From: Macrostomum hystrix
Lineage: Eukaryota > Platyhelminthes > Macrostomidae
NCBI GenBank assembly: GCA_950097015.1
Contig: CATNEN010000015.1
Location: forward strand, 156,501-220,500
Reading direction: 5' to 3'
Length of the DNA stretch: 64,000 bases
Numbering within the stretch: the first letter of the stretch is position 1; every line of letters starts with the position of its first letter. Made by a program: the position numbers and the translations under genes. This document shows positions 11,223 to 22,130 of this stretch, piece after piece. The notes beneath the pieces are model-generated. The model was given only the letters and a program-made list of their open reading frames with translations. It ran no database searches and was not told the DNA's origin.

Positions 11223-12174
11223 CAAATCTCTTCCGTAAGTTTCCCTAGTCCACTCTCCGTGCTCAAAACCCTCGCACACTACTTTGGCTATGCAAAGGCT
11301 ATGCTGAGATGTAGGCAGGGTAAGTTGACCAGATTGGACAGATGTGACTCATCTGGGGAGGGGTTGCTGTTTGAATGCGCACAGGCGCGAAGGCAGGGGT
11401 GGCTGGCCGCACTGTTTACTGTTCACAGTAAACACTTTGCTATCTGGCCCAGCCCGTGTGCTGCCGTGTGCTGCCTGTTTCTGTTTGTGTACTCCTGTCC
11501 TGGTCAAAGAATAATAGAACTTCCTTGATCTGAATTCGGCCGTGCAGTTGAAACCCATGTAGTCTGCCTATAGGGCACGATCTTGGTTGAAGGTAATGCT
11601 CCAGCCATAATGAGTTGCAGCAGCTAAATAATTCACGGGTCTGTTTCTACTTCTGATAGTTGCGTCCATCAATTAGAACCTGGAATAGTCCGATTATAAA
11701 AGTGCAGCCAGCTCCATTGGACAGTTGGACCTACTCTGCGCTTCCCAGAACTTATTCCGCTTGATGACGTTGGCGCAGGATCAAGTTCAGCCGTGTGGCC
11801 TCATTAATTATTCATGATGCTGAGAGCTGGGACCATTCTGCAGCCGAGGCTTTGCGTGGGAATATGACCGTGCCCAGTAAATACTGTAAATTAATGTATT
11901 GCGAGCCCCACACTTGGCTTGAGCCTGTACGGAAACAAATAATTTATTCACAAGCCTCGCCGAACTAAGCAGGCAAGCGCCATTGGCTGGCAGGCTCTGC
12001 AAGGGGATAGATTGTGTGCGCATTGAATGACTCAGGTATAAATATGCACAGGTGTGTTTGTGCATTGCGGCACAGTGCAGACTGGCCACAATAGCAGCAA
12101 GCAGTGCAATCAAACAGCAAGAAAACTTTAATTACATTGCAGTAGCGCTTAGCGCCTGCGACATTCACCAGACT
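11223..12174. other. Spacer and upstream region of the TESK-like gene
   Basis: No gene was seen. It contains two TATA-like motifs, at about 11693 (TATAAAAG) and 12037 (TATAAATA). Confidence 0.4.
12037..12044 (+). promoter_or_regulatory. Candidate TATA box of the TESK-like gene
   Basis: TATAAATA lies about 131 bp upstream of the proposed ATG at 12175. This is a sequence match only; no transcription start can be seen directly. Confidence 0.35.
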
Positions 12175-14663
12175 ATGCAGTCTGGAGCACCGGAGGACGA
12201 ACTCGGTGCCTGCGGAGGCGGCTGCGGCCATGAACAGCAGCTGGCGGACATTGACAATGTGGACCCCGCTGAGATCTGCTTCAGCTGCCGGTCCAGGCTG
12301 CCAAACATTCAGGTGAGCCTTTGTGACTCACCTTCACCTTACCCTGATCGGATGATAGCCTGTTTTTGTATGTGTGTGCATCACGATGCCACACACTGGT
12401 GTGTAAACACGCTGCAATTCCGGTCACGAGTGCTGTTTTGGGTCAGCTGCCTTTTTATCATGGTTATCGAGTAGCAAAGATGCTTGCAAGTCTTAGGCAT
12501 TCAGAATAAGCAATACTTTCACAGCTGCAATTTGCAGAATGAGAATTTCAGATTTGCTGTTTCTGGTGTTGCCAAAATTAATAATGATAGATTGACATTG
12601 TGATTGTGATAGAGTGCCAGTTTGTGATGGACTGACAGTTTTTGATGGAGTGCCAGTTTGTGATAAAGTGACTGTGATGGAGTGCCAGTTTGTGATGGAG
12701 TGCCAGTTTGTGATGGAGTGCCAGTTTGTGATGGAGTGCCAGTTTGTGATTGAGTGCCTGTGTGATGGAGTGGCAGTTTGTGATGGAGTGACAGTTTGGG
12801 ATGGAGTGCCAGTTTATGATGGAGTGATAGTTTGTGATGGAGTGCCAGTTTGTGATGGAGTGCCAGTTTGTGATGGAGTGCCAGTTTGTGATGGAGTGCC
12901 AGTTTGTGATTGAGTGCCAGTTTATGATGGAGTGATAGTTTGTGATGGAGTGCCAGTTTGTGATGGAGTGCCAGTTTGTGATGGAGTGCCAGTTTGTGAT
13001 TGAGTGCCAGTCTATGATGGAGTGATAGTTTGTGATGGAGTGCCAGTTTGTGATGGAGTGCCAGTTTTTGATGTAGTGCCAGATCCAAGCAGCTTCTTCT
13101 CCCAACCCCTCCAGGTGGACAGCTCGCTGTCGGAGCGCCTGCAGCGGCTGCGGCTGAACGGGCTCAGCAAGGCGGTGGCCGTGGACCTGCTTCGCTGCCC
13201 CCCGCCGCGAGGCATGCGTCGCCGCTCGCGCTCCGGTCTGAACACGGCGCTGCTGCTGGCGGTGAAGGAGATTTACAGCCTGCAGGACTTCAGCAGCGTG
13301 CAGCTGCTGGCCAAGGGCTTCTTCTCCAATGTCTACCGGGTGACGCTGGAGCGCAGTGGGCGGCAGCTGGCGCTGAAGATGAACGGCGAGACGCACCAGA
13401 GATCCGCGTACAGGGAGCATGAGATCATGTCCAAGCTGAGCCACCCGAATGTGCTTCGCTACCACGCAGTGTGCATTCACGGCGGCCGGCTGCACTGCCT
13501 GTTCGACTACATCGACGGTGGCAGCCTGGAGCAACTGCTGGCTGAGCCCGGCCGACGGCTGAGCTGGCGAGTGCGCCTCGGACTGGCCCTGGATGTGGCC
13601 AGAGCCATGGCCTATGTGCACGGACAGGTGAGCTGGGGCTGCAGCATTGCCTGTGCGGGCCAGCCTCGCTTTCGTGTAGGCCGATTACATGAGGTTTTTG
13701 GGGCTTGGAGACTGACCAGACGCAACTTGACTCTCGCCCCCGTCCCCCCCGATCCGGCAGGGCTATTTCCACCGCGACATCGCCTCCAAAAACATTCTGA
13801 TTCGCACGGACTCGGACGGCCCGCGCCGCTACCAGGCCGTTGTGGCGGACTTCGGCCTGGCCGTGAAGATTCCCCGCTACGCCACCCAGCGGCTGTTGGA
13901 GTGCGTCGGCAGCCCCTTCTGGATGGCGCCCGAGTGCATGCGCGGCTGCGGCTTCAGCGTTAAGGCGGACGTCTTCAGCTACGGCATCGTGCTGTGCGAG
14001 ATGCTCACCCGCCTGCCGGCAGACCCGGACTTCCTGCCCCGCCTGCCCAGCTTCGGCGTCGATGCAGCCGTCCTCGAGTCCTCGCTGGTGCCGCCCGACT
14101 GTCCGCGCCAGCTGCTCCAGCTGACCCTGTCCGCCTGCTGCCTGGAGCCCGCCGCGCGGCCGAGCTTCAGCGACCTGGCCGGAGCTCTGCAGCGCCTGCT
14201 GGACAAGCTGGAGGCCGGCGCTCTCGTGGAGACAGTTCGCGGCGTCCCCGCTGCCGCCTCAAATGACGCCGCTGCTGACATTGACAACGAGGACGACCTG
14301 CTGGAACAGCAGCGGCTAGACGCCAGCTGGCAGGAGCGGCGGCAGCAGCAGCGCTGCTGGAACCCCGGCATGAAGCACAACCCGTTCGTGACGGTGCGCT
14401 GGGAGAGGAATAAGTCCTGCCTGCAGGCTGGCGGTGCGCCCGCCCTCCTGCTGCCCACCGGCCCCGAGCTGCGCTCGCCCTCCGGCCTCAACCGGGCCTG
14501 GTCCTACCCGGACCTGTCCCAGGACCTCATCGAGTTCCTGGAGATTGCCCGCCGCTGTAGGCCGTGCCATGGCGCCACAGACGACTCAGGCGTGTCCTGC
14601 GTGTCCTGCGTGTCCTGCATGTCCTCCTCCATGGACACCCTGGGCGACTCCAGCTTCGCCTGA
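12175..14663 (+). CDS. TESK: TESK-like dual-specificity protein kinase
   Basis: Exons 12175-12312, 13115-13627 and 13761-14663 join in phase 0 to give 517 residues. TESK kinases (LIMK/TESK family) phosphorylate cofilin and so stabilise actin filaments, usually downstream of integrin or cell-spreading signals. Visible features: AKGFFSNVYRV loop near residue 112, ATP-binding Lys134, helix-C EHEIM, HRDIASKN (Asp223), DFGLAVKIP (Asp247), GSPFWMAPEC, and a helix F-G region reading KADVFSYGIVLCEML...PADPDFLP that is characteristic of TESK. The first Gly of the loop is Ala. No LIM domains precede the kinase, which argues against LIMK. The short N-terminus has two CxxC-like pairs, and the C-terminal tail is Cys/Ser-rich. 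Intron 1 carries an 18-bp minisatellite ending 34 bp before exon 2. AATAAA at 14799 is a likely poly(A) signal. Confidence 0.9.
12600..13080 (+). repeat. 18-bp minisatellite in TESK intron 1
   Basis: About 26 copies of GTGATGGAGTGCCAGTTT with variants. The period is divisible by three, so several frames stay open across it and into exon 2. The array stops about 34 bp before the exon-2 acceptor. Confidence 0.9.
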
Positions 14664-14798
14664 GCGGCTGTTCAAAGTTCTCCGATAGCGCAGTTCACTG
14701 CTGTCTATAGCTGAAGAGATTTGTGCAACTGATTTCAGAGATAGGATATGGCCTACTCAAGCCACTGACTTGTACAGCTCTTCTATAGGTAGCCTTTA

Positions 14799-14804
14799 AA
14801 TAAA
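14799..14804 (+). terminator. Poly(A) signal of the TESK-like gene
   Basis: AATAAA lies 136 bp after the stop codon at 14663 and just before the next minisatellite. Confidence 0.6.
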
Positions 14805-14849
14805 TATTTGCAATATAACGCCGCGTAAAGCTCAGTCAACGTCTAAGCA

Positions 14850-15080
14850 GTGCACTACTCAGTGTACTACTCAGTGTACTACTCAGTGTACTACTCAGTG
14901 TACTACTCAGTATACTACTCAGTGTACTACTCAGTGTACTACTCAGTATACTGCTCAGTATACTACTCAGTGTACTGCTCAGTGTACTACTCAGTGTACT
15001 ACTCAGTGTACTACTCGGCTAACTACTCATGTACTGCTCAGTTAACTACTCATGTACTACTCATGTACTGCTCATTTACT
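14850..15080 (+). repeat. 12-bp minisatellite
   Basis: About 15 good copies of CAGTGTACTACT, degenerating towards 15100 into mixed TACTGCTCA units. Confidence 0.85.
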
Positions 15081-15549
15081 GCTCAATGTTCTGCTCAATG
15101 TACTGCTCCTTATATACTCAGCTTAATCGGCACCTGGTCATATTCCACGAGTCATGTACTTATTTAGCTCATCTCTTGTAATCTCCCAGTCTTCCTGTTT
15201 TGCTAGATTTTCATCCAATAGCCTTGTCTCCTCGCCTAGGGTGGCTGATGTTCCGCTTTGTCCTCGGACTCGGCCACCTGCTGTGTCAGTATGTTCGATT
15301 AGCCTAATCTTGGTTGCTCTCTGTTCGAGTCTTCATGTTGGCAGTATTTTTGCGTCATAAATTTTACGAAATTTTTACGGCTGTTAGTGACATCAGAAAT
15401 ACAGATATTAGCCACATCAGACAAGGCAAGACTTTGTATTTTATACAATTATAAATTATGATTTACAGATTATAATTATCGATCTGTTTATACTAAAAAG
15501 CGAACACCTAGGCTGATAAGTAGCTTTTGACCAGCCCTTTTAGACCAAT

Positions 15550-15840
15550 ATGCACTATCCGACCAACCCCACTCCTAATGTACACTCTCCGACCAAATCC
15601 GCTCCCAATGTACACTCTCCGACCAACCCCACTCCAAATGTACATTCTCCGCCCAAACCCACTCCCAATGTACACTCTCCGACCAACCCCACTCCAAATG
15701 TACATTCTCCGCCCAAACCCACTCCCAATGTACACTCTCCGACCAACCCCACTCCCAAATGTACATTCTCCGCCCAAACCCACTCCCAATGTACACTCTC
15801 CGACCAACCCCACTCCCAATGTACATACTTCGACCAACTT
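15550..15840 (+). repeat. 30-bp minisatellite with a 60-bp dimer structure
   Basis: Two related 30-bp subtypes alternate: one with CACTCTCCGACCAACCCC and one with CATTCTCCGCCCAAACCC. The A/B alternation makes a 60-bp higher-order repeat of about 4 dimers in the middle, with A-type units at both ends. Confidence 0.85.
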
Positions 15841-15849
15841 AAATCTTAA

Positions 15850-16890
15850 ATTACACTTATTCGAATAATTCTAGTCGTACATACACGCACACACAACATA
15901 CATACTTTGACCAAACCCTTTTCCATGTACATTATCACGTGCTTCAATGTCATAGCCATTTGTCTCCGTCTGATTCAGCCTCAGTCACCAACACTGTTGT
16001 TAACCGTGAGCAGATAAAATTGTTCGCTAATCTCCTCAGTGCAGCGCACATGTTCAGCACAAAAGCATTATTTTATTTTTTTACTGTCGCTGGCATTATG
16101 TATCGACTTTTCTGCGACGTGTCACAATTTCCAAAACAGATTTATATTACTTTGAGTAGTGGATGATTTTCTTAGCAGTATTAAAATGCATACAAAGAAG
16201 TGCTCATATTTCTAAACAGAGTCACAGTACATCGTTTTTTGCTGAGTATGTCAACGCACAGTGTGCTCACAGTTGAGCACATATTCGGTTTAGCACTGTT
16301 ACCCTTTAGCTTATTCTTGGAATTTTTATCTGCAATTGCAATTGCTGTCTCACCACCCCAAACGAGTGCTGACTGAGTAGTATTATCTGATACCAGCCTG
16401 CTAGCCATGCTATCTATTTATGCAGGCCTGAACTGCAGCAACAGTGATTTCTGGTCCGCTTACCTCTCATTTACTGTTTAGAATGCTATATTCACAGCTG
16501 CACACGCGATGTTAACTTCTGTTTTGGCGCTCTTAAGCCGCCCATTGTTTTCTAATACACACTTTACACCATAACCTGGCACTGTTTTCTATAATTAGCA
16601 TTTTAACTGAGAAATTCACGAACAATCACTTCGTTCCTTCTTTACCTGCTATCGGCTGCAGTGAGTTTCCTGCACTCAGCAACAATCAAATGTAACAGAA
16701 TAAATGTAGTCAGCTAAAATAACAGCTGCGCGCTCTGCACTGGCCTTCCTTGTCCGCAGACATTAATCCCATCGAGCATGTCTCGTCGGAAATCCCAAAA
16801 AGTCACAAGTCGAACTGAATAATGCATTAAAATAAAATTCTGGTTTTGTGGGACTGACGTTTTTTTATTGACTGACATCAACTTTCCCTT
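15850..16890. other. AT-rich spacer
   Basis: No gene, RNA or mobile element was recognised between the 30-bp and 48-bp arrays. Confidence 0.4.
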
Positions 16891-17102
16891 CCTCGCGGCG
16901 GCTTGGTTCCGTAACCTTAGAGTTGAATTGTGAGTGGGAAGTTGTGCGGCTTGGTTCCGTATCCTTAGAGTTGAATTGTGAGTGGGAAGTTGTGCGGCTT
17001 GGTTCCGTATCCTTAGAGTTGAATTGTGAGTGGGAAGTTGTGCGGCTTGGTTCCGTATCCTTAGAGTTGAATTGTGAGTGGGAAGTTGTGCGGCTTGGTT
17101 CC

Positions 17103-17452
17103 TGTCTTGAATTCTTATGCAACAAATTGAGTCCTCGCAGTAAGAGTCCGTTCATACGGCTGTGAGCCAATTCAGGCCGAGAGTCAAAATATATTTAAGT
17201 TAACAGAGCGATAAGGAAGGGGGGTTGGCGGTACGATAACAAGAGTGCGCGACTGAGGGTAGGAGAGGAGGCTAGAACGTGAGCGGCGGACCAATCAGAG
17301 AGGAGGAAAGAAAGAAAGGATAGAGAATGAGAGATCAGCCGCAGAGATAACGAGAGAGAAAGAACTAGATTGAACTGGACGATATAAACAAGAAAAGTGC
17401 AGAGAACCAAAGAGTGAATAGAGGACAGAAGGCAGAGACGAAAGTCGCGACA
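17103..17452 (-). repeat. 3' LTR
   Basis: Begins TGTC and ends GACA on both strands' reading. On the minus strand it follows the polypurine tract at 17459-17453. A TATA-like GTTTATAT occurs on the minus strand near 17385-17392. Confidence 0.9.
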
Positions 17453-18089
17453 CTCCCCCAAAAAATGCAACATTTTTTAGAACAAGAGATTAGAAATAAC
17501 TTAGTTAGATTCTCCATAGATTTACATTCTGATCTGCAAAACAGGCAAATTAAAGCAGAGATCAGACACTGAAGAGCTTCAAACAAATAGAGGTTGTTGG
17601 TTGAGAGTAAAATATAATACACCAATGGTTGTGAATACACAAAACTAAAACTTTTACGAATTCTTGCAGACGTTGATTTTACACACAAGCCTCGACGCGT
17701 AGAGTAGAGCCACAACTCTCCCCCCGAAAATGAAGAATGTTTTAATCGAAACTTTCAAATTTAAAAACTAATTTAACGAGAGAATTTTGCCCTATAAGGA
17801 AAAAACAAAATAATGCATTTAACGAACAAATATCAATTGATGTCTACAATATTATACTCGTGCAGACTATTGCGAAACGAGGGAAGGCTAACGAGACAGA
17901 CACCAACATAGGTTCTTCGATAAGTTAAACAAATTTTACTTTTTGAAACAACGAAGCATTTGTTGTAGAAAATGAAAAAAAGATTTTTTTTCGAGCGTCC
18001 ACAAACAAATAATGAAATGGAGAATATGAAACTCCTGCCGGCACTGCCACCGTAATGTAATGAAAACGAGCGAATGAATCGTGCGGCAA

Positions 18090-18785
18090 TCCCGAAGAAC
18101 GAATGAGAGACCAGGAACCGGCGGTCGCCACATGGGACGAACTGAGGCGAGACGAGACGAGCTGAGACGAGACGAGTCCTGTGGCGATCCCGGCGAACGA
18201 ATGAGAAACCAGGAACCGGCGGTCGCCACATGGGACGAAACTGAGGCGAGACGAGACGAGCTGAGACGAGACGAGTCCTGTGGCGATCCCGGCGAACGAA
18301 TGAGAAACCAGGAACCGACGGTCGCCACATGGGACGAAACTGAGGCGAGAAGAGATGAGACGAGACGAGGCTAGACGAGGCGAGTCCTGTGGCGATCCCG
18401 GCGAACGAATGAGAGACCAGGAACCGGCGGTCGCCACATGGGACGAACTGAGGCGAGACGAGACGAGCTGAGACGAGACGAGTCCTGTGGCGATCCCGGC
18501 GAACGAATGAGAAACCAGGAACCGGCGGTCGCCACATGGGACGAAACTGAGGCGAGAAGAGATGAGACGAGACGAGGCTAGACGAGGCGAGTCCTGTGGC
18601 GATCCCGGCGAACGAATGAGAGACCAGGAACCGGCGGTCGCCACATGGGACGAACTGAGGCGAGACGAGACGAGCTGAGACGAGACGAGTCCTGTGGCGA
18701 TCCCGGCGAACGAATGAGACCAGGAACCGGCGGTCGCCACATGGGACGAACTGAGGCGAGACGAGACGAGACGAGACGAAGATCG
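18090..18785 (-). repeat. About 100-bp tandem repeat inside the LTR element
   Basis: About 7 copies of a 95-105-bp unit containing GGAACCGGCGGTCGCCACAT and a run of GACGA motifs whose number varies between units. On the minus strand it lies downstream of the primer-binding site, in the leader position, and reads as open frames with no recognisable protein. Confidence 0.85.
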
Positions 18786-18918
18786 TTTTATGCAAAATCA
18801 ATGCAGGCCGGCGGACGAGAACGACGCTGATGAGATGAAAGCCAGAAGGAGCTGGCAGAAAATAATTCTACATTTGGGTTCGATTTCGTTCGGGCGCCAT
18901 GTCCCACATTGGGCGCCA

Positions 18919-19269
18919 TGTCTTGATTTCTTATGCAACAAATTGAGTCCTCGCAGTAAGAGACCGTCTTTAAGGGCTGTGAGCCAATTCAGGCCGAGAG
19001 TCAAAATATATTTAAGTTAACAGAGCGATAAGGAAGGGGGGTTGGCGGTACGATAACAAGAGTGCGCGACTGAGGGTAGGAGAGGAGGCTAGAACGTGAG
19101 CGGCGGACCAATCAGAGAGGAGGAAAGAAAGAAAGGATAGAGAATGAGAGATCAGCCGCAGAGATAACGAGAGAGAAAGAACTAGATTGAACTGGACGAT
19201 ATAAACAAGAAAAGTGCAGAGAACCAAAGAGTGAATAGAGGACAGAAGGCAGAGACGAAAGTCGCGACA
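18919..19269 (-). repeat. 5' LTR
   Basis: Nearly identical to the 3' LTR, apart from GATTTC for GAATTC and a short block of changes near 18967-18980. Its inner edge touches the primer-binding site with no gap. Confidence 0.9.
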
Positions 19270-21392
19270 GTTCCGTATCCTTAGAGTTGAATTGTGAGTG
19301 GGAAGTTGTGCAGCTTGGTTCCGTATCCTTAGAGTTGAATTGTGAGTGGGAAGTTGTGCAGCTTGGTTCCGTATCCTTAGAGTTGAATTGTGAGTGGGAA
19401 GTTGTGCGACTTGGTTCCGTATCCTTAGAGTTGAATTGTGAGTGGGAAGTTGTGCAGCTTGGTTCCGTATCCTTAGAGTTGAATTGTGAGTGGGAAGTTG
19501 TGCAGCTTGGTTCCGTATCCTTAGAGTTGAATTGTGAGTGGGAAGTTGTGCGACTTGGTTCCGTATCCTTAGAGTTGAATTGTGAGTGGGAAGTTGTGCG
19601 ACTTGGTTCCGTATCCTTAGAGTTGAATTGTGAGTGGGAAGTTGTGCGACTTGGTTCCGTATCCTTAGAGTTGAATTGTGAGTGGGAAGTTGTGCGGCTT
19701 GGTTCCGTATCCTTAGAGTTGAATTGTGAGTGGGAAGTTGTGCGGCTTGGTTCCGTATCCTTAGAGTTGAATTGTGAGTGGGAAGTTGTGCGGCTTGGTT
19801 CCGTATCCTTAGAGTTGAATTGTGAGTGGGAAGTTGTGCGGCTTGGTTCCGTATCCTTAGAGTTGAATTGTGAGTGGGAAGTTGTGCGGCTTGGTTCCGT
19901 ATCCTTAGAGTTGAATTGTGAGTGGGAAGTTGTGCGACTTGGTTCCGTATCCTTAGAGTTGAATTGTGAGTGGGAAGTTGTGCGGCTTGGTTCCGTATCC
20001 TTAGAGTTGAATTGTGAGTGGGAAGTTGTGCAGCTTGGTTCCGTATCCTTAGAGTTGAATTGTGAGTGGGAAGTTGTGCGGCTTGGTTCCGTATCCTTAG
20101 AGTTGAATTGTGAGTGGGAAGTTGTGCGACTTGGTTCCGTATCCTTAGAGTTGAATTGTGAGTGGGAAGTTGTGCGGCTTGGTTCCGTATCCTTAGAGTT
20201 GAATTGTGAGTGGGAAGTTGTGCAGCTTGGTTCCGTATCCTTAGAGTTGAATTGTGAGTGGGAAGTTGTGCGACTTGGTTCCGTATCCTTAGAGTTGAAT
20301 TGTGAGTGGGAAGTTGTGCAGCTTGGTTCCGTATCCTTAGAGTTGAATTGTGAGTGGGAAGTTGTGCGGCTTGGTTCCGTATCCTTAGAGTTGAATTGTG
20401 AGTGGGAAGTTGTGCGGCTTGGTTCCGTAACCTTAGAGTTGAATTGTGAGTGGGAAGTTGTGCAGCTTGGTTCCGTATCCTTAGAGTTGAATTGTGAGTG
20501 GGAAGTTGTGCAGCTTGGTTCCGTATCCTTAGAGTTGAATTGTGAGTGGGAAGTTGTGCGGCTTGGTTCCGTATCCTTAGAGTTGAATTGTGAGTGGGAA
20601 GTTGTGCAGCTTGGTTCCGTATCCTTAGAGTTGAATTGTGAGTGGGAAGTTGTGCAGCTTGGTTCCGTATCCTTAGAGTTGAATTGTGAGTGGGAAGTTG
20701 TGCATCTTGGTTCCGTATCCTTAGAGTTGAATTGTGAGTGGGAAGTTGTGCAGCTTGGTTCCGTATCCTTAGAGTTGAATTGTGAGTGGGAAGTTGTGCG
20801 GCTTGGTTCCGTATCCTTAGAGTTGAATTGTGAGTGGGAAGTTGTGCAGCTTGGTTCCGTATCCTTAGAGTTGAATTGTGAGTGGGAAGTTGTGCGGCTT
20901 GGTTCCGTATCCTTAGAGTTGAATTGTGAGTGGGAAGTTGTGCAGCTTGGTTCCGTATCCTTAGAGTTGAATTGTGAGTGGGAAGTTGTGCGGCTTGGTT
21001 CCGTATCCTTAGAGTTGAATTGTGAGTGGGAAGTTGTGCGGCTTGGTTCCGTATCCTTAGAGTTGAATTGTGAGTGGGAAGTTGTGCGGCTTGGTTCCGT
21101 ATCCTTAGAGTTGAATTGTGAGTGGGAAGTTGTGCAGCTTGGTTCCGTATCCTTAGAGTTGAATTGTGAGTGGGAAGTTGTGCGGCTTGGTTCCGTATCC
21201 TTAGAGTTGAATTGTGAGTAGGAAGTTGTGCAGCTTGGTTCCGTATCCTTAGAGTTGAATTGTGAGTGGGAAGTTGTGCAGCTTGGTTCCGTATCCTTAG
21301 AGTTGAATTGTGAGTGGGAAGTTGTGCGACTTGGTTCCGTATCCTTAGAGTTGAATTGTGAGTAGGAAGTTGTGCGGCTTGGTTCCGTAACC

Positions 21393-22130
21393 GCTTAGAT
21401 GGTGAAACTTTTGGCTATTGCTGAGTACGAGCACAGATAAGATAATATATAATATATACTCACAGTTATATATTATCTGTGAGTACGAGTACATTTTAAA
21501 AAACGTCCGTTTTGAAAAGAAATGAGGCACAGCGGCCTAATAATAAGGAGCTTTCTGTGTATTGTTAGAAGATTGTAACGTCTTGCTTAGCTTGCGAAAA
21601 TCTGGATAAACATATTAGCAGCTCATTAGTTATTTGCTCAAGTATAAAATAGGTTTTTAGCTTGGCTATTTTGGTGTGTTAAACAGTTCTAAACCAGCAC
21701 TTGCAGTGAACTTCTGATTTGTTAAGATTTGGTATCGTCAGTGATATTTTCTCTTTCAAGAACTTGTAGCCCTGTGGTTAGTGCTACGAGCTACTGACTT
21801 CTGATCGGTAGGTCGGAGGTTCACTTCTCAGCCCAAGGGAGACACTTTGTGTCCTTGACCAATCGCTTCAAGCCACCCAGTTGTAAAAAGGTGTTCCAGC
21901 ATCAGGGGTAGAAATTTGGGTGGTTGTGAAGGCCTCCCTAGTCCATAGACTCAACAGACTCAACCGACTAAATCTTCTGTACAGAGATTTCAGAAGTTTA
22001 TGCTTGGTGATTTGAGCTAATGCTACCGGGTTAACTAAATAACTAAGCTCAGCTCATTTAAGCATAGCATTGTAAAAAAGCATCTGATTAAAAAACTTGG
22101 ATAAGTTCCCGAGCACAGTTTTCCAAGCTG
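21393..22130. other. Spacer with a SINE
   Basis: No exon was seen. It holds the family B SINE at 21765-21990 and a short palindromic AT-rich segment near 21436-21485. Confidence 0.4.
21765..21990 (+). mobile_element. tRNA-derived SINE, family B, best copy
   Basis: The head GTAGCCCTGTGGTTAGTGCT resembles an A box, and GGAGGTTCACTTCTC lies where a B box is expected. The body has CACTTTGTGTCCTTGACC, and the tail GGCCTCCCTAGTCCATAGAC is shared with the other copies. Function is as a retroposon only. Confidence 0.6.

Larger units (their letters stand above)
17103..19269 (-). mobile_element. Nonautonomous LTR retrotransposon
   Basis: Two near-identical direct repeats of 350 and 351 bp (17103-17452 and 18919-19269) start TGTC and end GACA. 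They are flanked by the 5-bp target duplication GTTCC. Read on the minus strand, the 5' LTR is 19269-18919. It is followed at once by a primer-binding site at 18918 (TGGCGCCCAATGTGGGAC), close to tRNA-Lys-type sites of Gypsy-class elements. A polypurine tract (GGGGGAG at 17453-17459) directly precedes the 3' LTR. The 1466-bp interior has no gag or pol. It carries a roughly 100-bp tandem array (18090-18780) near its 5' end and a second purine tract near 17720. It must rely on an autonomous relative. The few LTR differences, mostly clustered near LTR position 50, suggest a fairly recent insertion. Confidence 0.9.
16900..21392 (+). repeat. 48-bp minisatellite, interrupted by an LTR element
   Basis: Units of 48 bp contain TTAGAGTTGAATTGTGAGTG and GGAAGTTGTGC(G/A)(G/A)CTTGG. 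About 4 copies lie at 16900-17102 and about 44 at 19270-21392. The two parts are one array split by the retrotransposon at 17103-19269. The first and last complete junctions share the variant GTAACC where inner units have GTATCC. As 48 is divisible by three, one frame stays open for 644 codons as a 16-residue repeat (NCEWEVV(R/Q)LGSVSLEL). With no start context or upstream exon, I treat it as noncoding. Confidence 0.95.

Noticed and set aside
12519-13621. Minus-strand frames of HHKLALHHKLAL-type repeats, opposite the TESK-like gene
   Set aside because: Generated by the 18-bp array read backwards and by the shadow of the TESK exon.
17833-18801. Minus-strand 322-codon frame with repeated RRDRHRTRLVSARLVSPQ
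   Set aside because: It is the translation of the roughly 100-bp tandem repeats inside the LTR element; no gag or pol similarity.
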